Positions 1 through 7,746 of a stretch of DNA of 64,000 nt are shown here, one piece after another. The notes under the pieces were generated by a model that was given only the letters and a program-made list of their open reading frames with translations, had not been told where the DNA came from and ran no database searches. The stretch is from Endobugula sp965225895 (lineage in GTDB: Bacteria; Pseudomonadota; Gammaproteobacteria; Pseudomonadales; Cellvibrionaceae). How positions within the stretch are numbered: the stretch's first letter is position 1; the number at the start of each line of letters is the position of its first letter. Position numbers and translations under genes: made by a program. The DNA lies in the NCBI GenBank assembly GCA_965225895.1, contig CBDDBR010000011.1, positions 310,001-374,000 on the forward strand. Direction: 5' to 3'.

Positions 1-1
1 T

Positions 2-310
2 AAGGTGAGTGAATTTGTGCCTTTTTTTGGTATTGATGCTGCTATGGTGTCAGCGCCACCGCGTTTAGCTGCAATGGCTGATGTTCCAATCGTTGCAATG
101 ACCTATCGTCGTTTAGAGGGGTATCGTGGGTATGAAATTGAGTTTATGCCTGCCTTTGACACGATACCATCAGGTGATAATTATGCCGATTTAGTGGTGC
201 TTAGTGAGCACTACGAGCGCAGTATTCGTCAAAATCCGGAAGAGTATTTATGGGTGCATCGTCGTTTTAAGACGCGCCCACAGGGACAAGAAAAACTTTA
301 CGCTAAATAA
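2..310 (+). CDS. Lipid A biosynthesis acyltransferase (LpxL/HtrB family), C-terminal part
   Basis: This is the 3' end of a gene that enters from outside the window, so the GTG at position 5 is not a real start. The reading frame is open from base 2. The visible 102 residues match the C-terminal half of the LpxL/HtrB/LpxM family, inner-membrane enzymes that add a secondary acyl chain from acyl-ACP to Kdo2-lipid IVA. Visible family features are the FVPFFG segment near the cut and the closing EEYLWVHRRFKTRP block, typical of the C-terminus. The catalytic HX4D motif would lie upstream and cannot be seen. Which paralogue (LpxL, LpxM or LpxP) cannot be decided. A short hairpin with a T-run follows the stop. 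Confidence 0.85.
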   Translation, partial: KVSEFVPFFGIDAAMVSAPPRLAAMADVPIVAMTYRRLEGYRGYEIEFMPAFDTIPSGDNYADLVVLSEHYERSIRQNPEEYLWVHRRFKTRPQGQEKLYAK

Positions 311-323
311 AGCCTATCAAAAC

Positions 324-342
324 AGTACATAGTGCTTTTTTT
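324..342 (+). terminator. Weak Rho-independent terminator after the acyltransferase gene
   Basis: AGTAC and GTGCT (one G-U pair) form a 5-bp stem with a 3-nt loop, followed directly by seven T residues. The stem is short, so function is uncertain. It sits 14 bases after the acyltransferase stop and about 80 bases before dapA, where an operon boundary is expected. Confidence 0.4.
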
Positions 343-420
343 CTTGTATAAGCTGCCTTGCCTCAGTAACATATCGTCCTTGTTTTTTTAAATCGTTAGA
401 TCAATTTGGAGTTTTTCTCA

Positions 421-1317
421 ATGGCTGATAATAGCCTAATCATTCAAGGTAGCTTAGTTGCATTGGTCACTCCAATGAAAGCCGATAATTCGTTAGATTG
501 GGATGCCTTAACCGCATTGGTGCAATGGCACTTAGATGAAGGTACTGATGGTATTATTGCCATGGGCACAACGGGTGAATCGGCCACATTGTCTGTGAGC
601 GAACACTTGAGTGTGATTAAAGCGGTCGTTGATCAGGTGAATGGACGTATTCCTGTGATTGCAGGTACAGGCGCTAATTCAACCAGTGAAGCGGTTGAAT
701 TAACTCAGGCAGCTAAAGACTTAGGAGTCGATGCTTGTTTACTTGTGGTGCCGTATTACAATAAACCCACGCAAGAGGGTTTGTATCGCCACTTTACACA
801 TATTGCAGATTCAGTTGATATTCCTCAAATTTTATATAACGTACCTGGGCGTACGATTACTGATATGAGTAATGAGACTGCGTTACGTTTAGCGCCGCAT
901 AAAAATATTATTGGTATTAAAGACGCAACGGGTGATATTGCGCGTGGTGAAGCACTAATTCAGCAAGCGCCAGAAAATTTTGTTGTTTTGTCGGGTGATG
1001 ATCTGAGTGCTTACGATTTAATTTTACGTGGCGCTAAAGGTAATATTTCTGTGACGGCCAATGTGGCTCCACGTTTAATGGCCGAGCTATGTCGGTTATC
1101 TTTAGCTGGCCAGCGACCAGATGCCGAAGCGCTACAAGCACGTTTGTTAGCGCTTCATAATTCACTTTTTGTTGAAGCAAACCCTATTCCTGTGAAATGG
1201 GCTTTGTATAAAATGGGTATGATGGCATCGGGTATTCGTTTACCGCTTACATTATTATCTGAATCCTCTCAGTTACTTGTTACTGATGCGCTAACCCACT
1301 TAGGTCTTGTTGAATAA
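421..1317 (+). CDS. dapA: 4-hydroxy-tetrahydrodipicolinate synthase DapA
   Basis: DapA condenses pyruvate with aspartate semialdehyde, the first committed step towards meso-diaminopimelate and lysine, in the cytoplasm. The 298 residues match the usual length (E. coli 292). Seen: a TIM-barrel class I aldolase pattern with GTTGES at residues 49-54, the Tyr of LYNVPGRT at 139, and the Schiff-base Lys of GIKDATGD at 167. The ATG at 421 is preferred to the in-frame TTG at 406 because GGAG at 408-411 lies 9 bases before it. bamC starts 6 bases after the stop; dapA-bamC is a classic gammaproteobacterial pair. dapD, dapE and dapC of the same pathway occur later in the window. Confidence 0.97.
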   Translation: MADNSLIIQGSLVALVTPMKADNSLDWDALTALVQWHLDEGTDGIIAMGTTGESATLSVSEHLSVIKAVVDQVNGRIPVIAGTGANSTSEAVELTQAAKDLGVDACLLVVPYYNKPTQEGLYRHFTHIADSVDIPQILYNVPGRTITDMSNETALRLAPHKNIIGIKDATGDIARGEALIQQAPENFVVLSGDDLSAYDLILRGAKGNISVTANVAPRLMAELCRLSLAGQRPDAEALQARLLALHNSLFVEANPIPVKWALYKMGMMASGIRLPLTLLSESSQLLVTDALTHLGLVE

Positions 1318-1323
1318 ACTCAT

Positions 1324-2502
1324 ATGAAAATTTCGTCTATCCCTCGTTATCTGGTTGGTGTTGTTGTTTTTTCAACATTATTTCTTGCATCATGCACTTT
1401 TACAGATGAGCGTTATTTAAATGCGAATACATTGCCACCTGTTGTTGTGCCAGATGGTTTAGATAATGAAACATTGGGTGAAAGTTATGCCGTGCCAGAA
1501 GGTGACGGACGTTTGGCAACAGGTGAGTTAAAAAAGCCGCTGCCTCCTACATTATCATCAAGCCAATTAATTACAGAACCTCGCGTGCAAACAGTGGGTG
1601 ATACCTCCTGGTTGGTTGTTCCTAAAGAAGCGGCGGCAACATGGTCACAACTGGTCATCTATTTACAGTCACGCCAAATTAGTATTGTAAAACAAGATGT
1701 TTTTTCTGCATTGATTGATACATCATGGATTACGGAGTCGGCCAAATCGGGTACGGCGTTTCGTTACCAATTACGTTTAGAGCCTGGTATGCAGCCAGAA
1801 TTTACAGAAATTCATGCTGTGAATATGCAAGGTACCTATAGAGATGAAATTTCACCAAATACTGTGTGGAAATCACGCTCAGATAGCCAAGTGCATAAAG
1901 CATGGTTTTTAAAGCAAATAGCAAAAGGGTTGTCTCAACAAAAAAGTGTGGGTGACTCTTTGGTGGCCAGTGCAATTGTATTTCCGCCAAGAATCGTGTC
2001 TACCAGTTTTATGGGTGAGCCAGTTATTGATTTAACATTAAATGAAGAGCGCACAAATTACGCAATAGCGAATAGTTTAAAAGAAAACGAATTCACTGTT
2101 TTTGAAGAAAATAAATCAGCAGGTGTGGTGTATTTTAGTGAGAGCAAAAACAGTAAAAAGAAGAAAAAGAAATTTTTAGCACGATTAAAAAGTTTTCTAG
2201 ATCGCATTTCTAGTGCGAAAATCACAAAAGAAGGCTTGGTGACCAATAAATCAGCATCGGCAGACTTAGATAAAATGCTTGCACATTTACCGAATGAGGC
2301 GGAAGTGAATGCGCTATTTCCTAATCGTGTACTTACAGAAGATCTGCAGGAATTATCCAATTTATCAGGTTATTTTTTAGTGCAACGCAGTTTAGGTGAT
2401 GGTAAAAAACAACGCTTACACGTGCGAGATGCCTATGGTCGATTATTAGAGCCCGCACAAGCGAAAGAATTACTCGATCGCATTAAACAGCAACTTTTTT
2501 AA
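1324..2502 (+). CDS. bamC: Outer-membrane assembly lipoprotein BamC
   Basis: BamC is a lipoprotein of the BAM complex, which folds beta-barrel proteins into the outer membrane (BamA is encoded at 54.9 kb). The 392-residue product begins with a lipoprotein signal: hydrophobic segment 10-22 and lipobox LASC with the lipidated Cys at 24. A proline-rich disordered N-terminus typical of BamC follows, then two alpha/beta domains. Identification rests on the dapA neighbour, the lipobox and the domain layout; sequence conservation in this family is low. Odd feature: six consecutive lysines at 278-283 in the linker between the two folded domains. The next gene follows 9 bases after the stop. Confidence 0.88.
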   Translation: MKISSIPRYLVGVVVFSTLFLASCTFTDERYLNANTLPPVVVPDGLDNETLGESYAVPEGDGRLATGELKKPLPPTLSSSQLITEPRVQTVGDTSWLVVPKEAAATWSQLVIYLQSRQISIVKQDVFSALIDTSWITESAKSGTAFRYQLRLEPGMQPEFTEIHAVNMQGTYRDEISPNTVWKSRSDSQVHKAWFLKQIAKGLSQQKSVGDSLVASAIVFPPRIVSTSFMGEPVIDLTLNEERTNYAIANSLKENEFTVFEENKSAGVVYFSESKNSKKKKKKFLARLKSFLDRISSAKITKEGLVTNKSASADLDKMLAHLPNEAEVNALFPNRVLTEDLQELSNLSGYFLVQRSLGDGKKQRLHVRDAYGRLLEPAQAKELLDRIKQQLF

Positions 2503-2511
2503 GGGTAGCGA

Positions 2512-3279
2512 GTGTCACTGGCATTTTCTTCCCTAGGGAGTGGTAGCAAGGGTAATGGCACCTTGGTACGCGGTAAAGACACGTTAATTTTGGTTGACTG
2601 TGGCTTTACACTTAAAGAAACCGAGCGACGTTTACAGCGCTTAGGTGTAACGCCACAAGATCTAGATGCCGTAGTGGTGACCCATGAACACGGTGATCAT
2701 ATTAATGGGGTTGGGCCTTTAACGCGTAAGTACAAAATGCCTTTGTACATTACTGCGGGCACGCGGCGCAGTAAAAAAATGGGTGAGATTCCCGACGTTC
2801 AGCTAATTAAGCATTACCAACCTTTTACAGTAAAGTCTTTGCATATTATTCCTGTTGCTGTTCCTCATGATGCCAGTGAGCCAGCACAATATATTATAGA
2901 GTGCCAAAATAAGCGTTTAGGAATATTAACCGACCTTGGTAATATTAGCCCTCATGTCGAAATGCATTATCAATCATGTGATGCACTAATATTAGAAGCG
3001 AATCATGATCCTGCTATGTTAGCATCGGGGGATTATCCCTTTTCACTCAAGCAGCGGGTAGGTGGTGCGTGGGGGCATTTAAGTAATCAGCAGGCAGCAC
3101 GTTTTTTGGAGTCTGTAGATAGACAAAAGTTAGAGCATTTAGTGATTGCTCATATTAGTCGACAAAATAACAGTATGGATTTAGCACAACAAGCCTTTAA
3201 TGATGTGCAGCAACCCATAAAGAACGTAGTGTATGCCTGTCAGGATGAAGGTTTTGATTGGTTAAGTCTCAGCGTATAA
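2512..3279 (+). CDS. Metallo-beta-lactamase-fold hydrolase (YycJ/WalJ-like)
   Basis: A 255-residue cytoplasmic metallohydrolase. The N-terminal SLGSGSKGN block and metal motif HEHGDH (58-63) define the family, with further likely ligands in the VPHDASEP, LTDLGN and EANHD segments. This subgroup is often annotated as an exonuclease-like or Zn-dependent hydrolase; the substrate is unknown. The GTG start at 2512 is preceded by AAGGGT at 2501-2506. It lies between bamC and purC, an arrangement common in Pseudomonas-like genomes, and is probably co-transcribed with bamC. Confidence 0.85.
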   Translation: MSLAFSSLGSGSKGNGTLVRGKDTLILVDCGFTLKETERRLQRLGVTPQDLDAVVVTHEHGDHINGVGPLTRKYKMPLYITAGTRRSKKMGEIPDVQLIKHYQPFTVKSLHIIPVAVPHDASEPAQYIIECQNKRLGILTDLGNISPHVEMHYQSCDALILEANHDPAMLASGDYPFSLKQRVGGAWGHLSNQQAARFLESVDRQKLEHLVIAHISRQNNSMDLAQQAFNDVQQPIKNVVYACQDEGFDWLSLSV

Positions 3280-3325
3280 TACTGAGTGTGATTAAATTAG
3301 ATTATTGAAAAATTAGGTAATAGTG

Positions 3326-4039
3326 ATGGAAAAACGTGAAGAGTTGTATGCAGGTAAGGCCAAATCAGTGTACACAACTGATGATAGTGATTTATTGGTT
3401 TTACACTTCCGTAATGATACGTCGGCGTTTGACGGTAAAATTATTGAGCAGCTTGACCGTAAAGGCATGGTAAATAATAAATTTAATGCTTTTATTATGC
3501 AGAAATTAGAAGATGCGGGCATTCCAACACATTTTGAAAAGCTGTTATCGGATGATGAGTGCCTCGTTAAAAAAATGGATATGATCCCTGTTGAATGTGT
3601 TGTGCGCAATATTGCAGCGGGTTCACTTTGCCGCCGCTTAGGTGTTGAAGAGGGTATTGATCTTATGCCGCCTACTTTCGAATTCTTTTTAAAGAATGAT
3701 GACTTAGGTGACCCGATGATTAATGATTATCATATTGAATCATTTGGTTGGGCAACGGCAGAACAATTAGCGGAAATGAAAACCTTAACCTTTCAAGTGA
3801 ATGAAGTGCTAAAGGCGCTTTTCCTTGAGGGCGATATGTTGCTGGTTGATTCTAAATTAGAATTTGGTGTGTTTCATGGCAAGGTGGTGCTGGGTGATGA
3901 ATTTTCTCCAGATGGTTGCCGTTTGTGGGATAAAAACACCCGCGAAAAGTTAGATAAAGACCGTTTTCGTCAAGGTTTAGGTAATGTCATTGAATCTTAT
4001 GAGATGGTTGGTGAGCGACTAGGCATCTCGTTTGACTAA
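3326..4039 (+). CDS. purC: SAICAR synthetase PurC
   Basis: PurC ligates aspartate to CAIR using ATP in de novo purine synthesis. The 237 residues equal the E. coli length and align throughout. Recognisable blocks are LYAGKAKSVY at the N-terminus (nucleotide binding), FRNDTSAFDG, VVRNIAAGSL and VLGDEFSPDG. A GTG three bases upstream is also in frame, but ATG at 3326 gives the family length and sits 8 bases after AGG at 3315-3317. Position near dapA-bamC is conserved in gammaproteobacteria. No clear terminator follows in the 119-base gap. Confidence 0.97.
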   Translation: MEKREELYAGKAKSVYTTDDSDLLVLHFRNDTSAFDGKIIEQLDRKGMVNNKFNAFIMQKLEDAGIPTHFEKLLSDDECLVKKMDMIPVECVVRNIAAGSLCRRLGVEEGIDLMPPTFEFFLKNDDLGDPMINDYHIESFGWATAEQLAEMKTLTFQVNEVLKALFLEGDMLLVDSKLEFGVFHGKVVLGDEFSPDGCRLWDKNTREKLDKDRFRQGLGNVIESYEMVGERLGISFD

Positions 4040-4158
4040 GTGACCTATTAATCTGGCGATATAACTTAATTTACAGATATTTTGTTGCTTTATAAGGGAA
4101 TGTGTCCTAAATTTAGTGTTAACAGTATGTTTAACTTTTCTTTTTTATCGGCGGATTT

Positions 4159-4470
4159 ATGACTTTTATTACAGGCATTAGTAGCGATCACTCAAACCAC
4201 TATGTAATGGATGATCGTCGCCGTTACGAGCGTAAAGTAGCTGCTATTCGTGTTGAGATAATGCATCCAGCTATTGGTACAATGATAGGCTCAACGCAAG
4301 ATATTTCTGATGGTGGGGCATCGGTTCAATTAGATGGCCAAACGATGCCACCGATTGGCACCGAGGTAAAAGTGCGCTTTATTAAAGTTGCAGGCGCGGT
4401 GAATCAAGAGCCTGTGAATATGAAAGTGATGTATCATCAACGACGTACAATTGGTTTAATGTTTGCCTAA
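4159..4470 (+). CDS. PilZ-domain protein, predicted c-di-GMP binding
   Basis: A 103-residue protein consisting of one PilZ domain. Both ligand motifs are present: RXXXR within RRRYERK (residues 20-26) and DXSXXG as DISDGG (48-53). By family knowledge such proteins bind cyclic di-GMP and act as effectors for motility, biofilm or polysaccharide output; the target here is unknown. It overlaps the start of rsmJ by 8 bases, so the two are probably translated from one mRNA although their functions look unrelated. Confidence 0.88.
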   Translation: MTFITGISSDHSNHYVMDDRRRYERKVAAIRVEIMHPAIGTMIGSTQDISDGGASVQLDGQTMPPIGTEVKVRFIKVAGAVNQEPVNMKVMYHQRRTIGLMFA

Positions 4471-5293
4471 TCAATCCCCTTTTTCTACACACCAATTACT
4501 TGGTGTCTATTGCTCCTCTTCTATCCTACGTCCTAGAGCAGAGAGTTTGTCGTACGAATTAGATAAGGCTCTGTTATCTACGTTACCCGCAAAAGCCGAT
4601 ACAGGCTTTTTTATGCTAGTTGTCGACGAACAAGGTTTATCTTTACAGGCAACCGGTAAAAAAGCCCCAGGCCCTATTTTGGTTGACTTTGCCCATGGCG
4701 CAAATGCTCATCGTCGCCAGTTTGGTGGTGGTAAAGGCCAAATGATTGCGAAAGCTTTAGGTATTAAAGGTGCTTTTCGTCCCCATGTTTTAGATGTAAC
4801 CGCTGGCCTAGGGCAAGATGGTTTTGTACTAGCAACCCTCGGTTGTGAAATGACATGGGTTGAGCGTTCTCCTATTGTTTATCAGTTGTTGAGTGATGGC
4901 GTATCTCGTGCGGCTCTTATTGCAGACCCTAGTTTGCAAGAAATTATGCATCGTATTCATTTACATCATGCTCATAGCGTTGATTATTTGCAGGCATTAA
5001 CAAGTCCTGTTGATGTTATTTATCTTGATCCCATGTTTCCCGAAAGAAAAAGTAAAGCCGAAGTTAATAAAAGTATGAAAGCATTTCACTCTCTTGTGGG
5101 TGAAGATGATGATGCAGGTGAATTATTGGCAGCAGCCTTAACTAAGGCGATGTATCGTGTAGTGGTGAAACGTCCTCGTAAGGCGCCTACTATTAGTGAA
5201 CAGTTTCCACTGTTAGCATTGCCAGAACCCAATGTTGTTTATGAGGGTAAATCTACACGTTTTGATGTGTATACATTAAAGAAAATGCCGTAA
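4463..5293 (+). CDS. rsmJ: 16S rRNA (guanine-1516-N2)-methyltransferase RsmJ
   Basis: RsmJ methylates N2 of G1516 in the small-subunit rRNA using SAM. The 276-residue protein has SAM motif I as DVTAGLGQDG from residue 111, the acidic post-motif as VERSP, and the catalytic DPMFP at 189-193, followed by the KRPRKAP block. The predicted start is TTG at 4463, inside the 3' end of the PilZ gene. No in-frame ATG lies upstream of the conserved LSYELDKALL region, so TTG or another non-ATG start is needed. The gene converges on the minus-strand unit from 5410, with a strong hairpin in between. Confidence 0.92.
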   Translation: MPNQSPFSTHQLLGVYCSSSILRPRAESLSYELDKALLSTLPAKADTGFFMLVVDEQGLSLQATGKKAPGPILVDFAHGANAHRRQFGGGKGQMIAKALGIKGAFRPHVLDVTAGLGQDGFVLATLGCEMTWVERSPIVYQLLSDGVSRAALIADPSLQEIMHRIHLHHAHSVDYLQALTSPVDVIYLDPMFPERKSKAEVNKSMKAFHSLVGEDDDAGELLAAALTKAMYRVVVKRPRKAPTISEQFPLLALPEPNVVYEGKSTRFDVYTLKKMP

Positions 5294-5351
5294 GTGTCAT
5301 TATAGATTGGTTGCTCATAGGCAAGGGTAGGCTTGAGGGCAGGGTGTATAT

Positions 5352-5397
5352 TTAGGCCAATAAGACGAAGCAAGAGAGTGTCGTCGTATTGGCCTAA
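5352..5397. terminator. 17-bp hairpin between convergent genes
   Basis: Arms 5352-5368 and 5381-5397 are complementary over 17 positions with one mismatch and enclose a 12-nt loop. It lies between rsmJ (+) and the minus-strand gene ending at 5410, so it fits a bidirectional terminator. No T-run follows on the plus strand. Confidence 0.6.
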
Positions 5398-5409
5398 TGA
5401 AATGTTATG

Positions 5410-6411
5410 TTAATATTTTTCGATATGCATATACACGAGCGTTTGATTCACGAGCTGATAAGCAATTTCTCCGAATGTCATCGGGCCAGTAATATTACCT
5501 GTCTTTTTACCCTCAAGTTCAGAATATAAATAATTGAGAATACAGTTACATGAAAAGCTAACGTGCTCCACATGATCAGGCATTGCATTGCTAAATTCAC
5601 TCACATAATCGTCTATGTGCTTGGCTAAATGGTATTCTGTCTCTTTGAATACAGGCGCATATAGCTTAACTGTTTTGGCTGCCTCATCAACTTCTTGTAT
5701 GGCTACATTCACAATAGCACCACAGTAATTACTTACTAGGGGTAAGCGAGTATCAATATTATGCTCTTTAATATATTCAGAGAGATTTTGTGGCTCACCA
5801 TTAATGATACAATCTTTTACTGAAAAACCAGATTCAGTGAATGTAATGTTAATCGTGTCATCAGGCTCAAATAAATTAACAATATCAATAATAGCGGATT
5901 CATCATCAGGTAATGGACAATGAATCACAATGGCACTATTGTCATAAAATTTCTTTGAATTACCGTTAACTACTTTCGGCGTTGCGCTACCCATATCGTC
6001 AAGGTGTATACCAGTGACCCAGCCAATAAGCGGTTTCATATACATGTTGTCGTACGACGGTGCATTCTCAGCAAAATCTGCATGTACCTGACTATTGGCA
6101 GGCAATAATATAATACTGAACCCATTTTCGGGTGCGTCTAACAGCATGTGTGATAAAGCGGCTGGGCCATAATCAATAATGCTAGGCTTAGGCACATCAC
6201 TACGGGTAGGTATCTCTTGGATATAGATTTTATTGCGCGTTGTTTCTCCGCCATCACCACCCATAAAGTACGGAATGGTTCCACCTATCCAGTTACCAGT
6301 AGGGAGCCCCTCTAGTATTTTCTCATCTGCTGCACAGTAATAAAACTTTCCAGATTGAATGAGCGTTGATGCCACTTCGGGAGTGACTAAGTTTCCGGCT
6401 GCCGTGTTCAT
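5410..6411 (-). CDS. Uncharacterised FIST-like protein
   Basis: A 333-residue soluble protein with no signal peptide or membrane segment. The family is not recognised with certainty. Near the C-terminus, CNCILNYLY followed by a GPMTFGEIA block (about residues 289-318) resembles the closing part of FIST sensory domains, where a Cys-containing strand and a GxxTxGEI element are typical. An N-terminal WIGGTIPYFMGG segment (about 41-52) could be the matching glycine-rich loop. FIST proteins are proposed small-ligand (amino-acid-like) sensors, so a sensory role is an inference. The ATG overlaps the stop of the upstream gene by 4 bases (ATGA), implying translational coupling. It could instead be a fold unrelated to FIST. 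Confidence 0.5.
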   Translation of the reverse strand: MNTAAGNLVTPEVASTLIQSGKFYYCAADEKILEGLPTGNWIGGTIPYFMGGDGGETTRNKIYIQEIPTRSDVPKPSIIDYGPAALSHMLLDAPENGFSIILLPANSQVHADFAENAPSYDNMYMKPLIGWVTGIHLDDMGSATPKVVNGNSKKFYDNSAIVIHCPLPDDESAIIDIVNLFEPDDTINITFTESGFSVKDCIINGEPQNLSEYIKEHNIDTRLPLVSNYCGAIVNVAIQEVDEAAKTVKLYAPVFKETEYHLAKHIDDYVSEFSNAMPDHVEHVSFSCNCILNYLYSELEGKKTGNITGPMTFGEIAYQLVNQTLVYMHIEKY

Positions 6412-7187
6412 ATGTTATTTATACTCGCTAATTGTGCAATTTCTTTAGACAGCGTACGCTGATTTTTTATGAAGAAATGGCGTAGTTCATTAATTTTAAA
6501 TTGAGCGGACTCTTCATCCTGCATGTTCTTAACTTGTGCGCGAATCTTGGTGAGAAATAGGCTTAGATTAAGAGAGTTGGTTTCAAAGCCACTGTCTTTA
6601 CTGAGTAGCTGTATCCAAATATTGCTGTCAGCTTCTGGAATACCATTGATTTTTTGATCCCCGCCGCCAGATGCTGCTTTCGCGGCATTAACTTTTTTGC
6701 CTTTAATCGATAAGCTGCCACTATCAAATTGTTGTTTCACTAACCACGCGGTTTCTACAGGTATTTTAAAGTCTCTACAGATCACGCTAAACGGAATACC
6801 TTTACTTAGCATTTCAACAATTTTATGTGCAATACCGTAAGTGATTTGTAATTTGCTACCACCGAGCCATGCTTTTTTGAGTGAGCAATCACTGCGTTTA
6901 CAAGGTGAAGCATAAACAGGAAAAGAGGTATGTATTTTTGTGCTGTAGTCACCAATATTGGTGTGCACCCAAGAGATATCTTTTTTAACAAATTGGTTGT
7001 CTGATTTTAATGCGCAATGCTTACAGTACACCGCTTTTTTACTATTAAATAATTGCGAAAGGCTCGCATTGTCTTCGTAGGTTAGCCATATATTGAAAAA
7101 ATTGTTGTCATCAAATTCTGTACGAGAGACTTTCCAGGGTTTTTGAATTGATAATAATTGCTGGATAACTTCTTGAGTATTCATCAT
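6408..7187 (-). CDS. Zinc-finger/HTH protein resembling an ISL3 transposase N-terminus
   Basis: A 259-residue protein without recognised function. Residues 18-107 contain WKV, then CKHC (Cys 55/58), a WVHTNIGDY segment and a second Cys pair (96/101). Residues 118-149 look like a helix-turn-helix (GIPFSVICRDFKIPVETAWLV). This order, with WKV, CxxC, an H-L/N spacer, a second Cys pair and then an HTH, is that of the DNA-binding head of ISL3-family transposases. The DDE catalytic domain is absent; residues 180-259 are helical and unrelated. It may be a domesticated DNA-binding regulator. It is the first gene of a two-gene operon with the FIST-like gene (ATGA overlap). ATG codons at 7187 and 7184 are both possible starts. 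Confidence 0.5.
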   Translation of the reverse strand: MMNTQEVIQQLLSIQKPWKVSRTEFDDNNFFNIWLTYEDNASLSQLFNSKKAVYCKHCALKSDNQFVKKDISWVHTNIGDYSTKIHTSFPVYASPCKRSDCSLKKAWLGGSKLQITYGIAHKIVEMLSKGIPFSVICRDFKIPVETAWLVKQQFDSGSLSIKGKKVNAAKAASGGGDQKINGIPEADSNIWIQLLSKDSGFETNSLNLSLFLTKIRAQVKNMQDEESAQFKINELRHFFIKNQRTLSKEIAQLASINNI

Positions 7188-7208
7188 TAAAACCTATTTT
7201 CTTATGTG

Positions 7209-7281
7209 TTTTATAAAATGCTATGTTTTATAAAATATATTATTTAATTTTTATGGGTCTTGTTTTCTATGGGTCTTGTTT
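7209..7281 (-). promoter_or_regulatory. Tandem palindromes and direct repeats upstream of the ISL3-like/FIST-like operon
   Basis: The palindrome TTTTATAAAA occurs at 7209-7218 and 7226-7235, 17 bases apart. The 14-mer TATGGGTCTTGTTT occurs at 7252-7265 and 7268-7281, 16 bases apart. Spacing close to one and a half helical turns and a position just 5' of the operon start fit operator sites, possibly for the operon's own HTH protein. That link is inference. Confidence 0.4.
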
Positions 7282-7599
7282 GTTTTTTTATTTCTATAGT
7301 GCTATTTTTTATTTGTTGCAGGAGGGTAAGTAGTAAATATATTCACACGGAAAGGTGTCATATTTATATACCTTCTCCATGTATATTATATTGTTTTTAG
7401 TGCTTTAACTTGAATGGATGATATATGTATTGAGGAAGATACTTATAGAGATACTATTAACATGGTTAAAAAAACATCATTGAATGAATGTTATTATTAT
7501 GTTTTAAGCTTCCATGCCGAGTAAGAGTTGTTGGATGTATTTGGCTCTTCTCGTTGCTATCTTCTTCAATTATGCAAGTAAAACAGTAAAAATCGTAAC

Positions 7600-7627
7600 T
7601 ATATTATTGAAACTTGTCAATAATATA
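7600..7627. repeat. Perfect 11-bp inverted repeat
   Basis: TATATTATTGA at 7600-7610 and its exact complement TCAATAATATA at 7617-7627 are separated by 6 bases. It is AT-only apart from one G/C pair and has no T-run, so a protein-binding site is as likely as a terminator for the minus-strand TlpA-like gene, which ends 120 bases away. Confidence 0.5.
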
Positions 7628-7746
7628 TCGCAATATGCCTGCCTCTAAGAAGATTGTCAATCATCCTGCAAAGTGTTGTTTGTTTTCTTTGAACCTTGTC
7701 GAATAAGTACACGGTAAAAGTGTTATGGGCTTAAATTTAATATGAA

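Larger units (their letters stand above)
7188..7746. other. Long AT-rich non-coding region
   Basis: 559 bases without a convincing gene between the start of the ISL3-like/FIST-like operon and the 3' end of the TlpA-like gene. It holds tandem repeats near 7209-7281 and an inverted repeat at 7600-7627. A 36-codon open frame at 7414-7524 (+) has no ribosome binding site and no recognisable relative. The composition is noticeably more AT-rich than the flanking core genes. Confidence 0.7.

Noticed and set aside
7252..7281. CRISPR-type repeats
   Set aside because: Only two copies with a 2-base spacer; no array structure and no cas genes in the window.
7414..7524. 36-codon plus-strand open frame in the AT-rich gap
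   Set aside because: No ribosome binding site, no recognisable similarity, and short enough to arise by chance in AT-rich DNA.
5410..7746. Complete insertion sequence of the ISL3 family
   Set aside because: Only a DNA-binding head resembles ISL3. No DDE domain, terminal inverted repeats or target duplication could be found.
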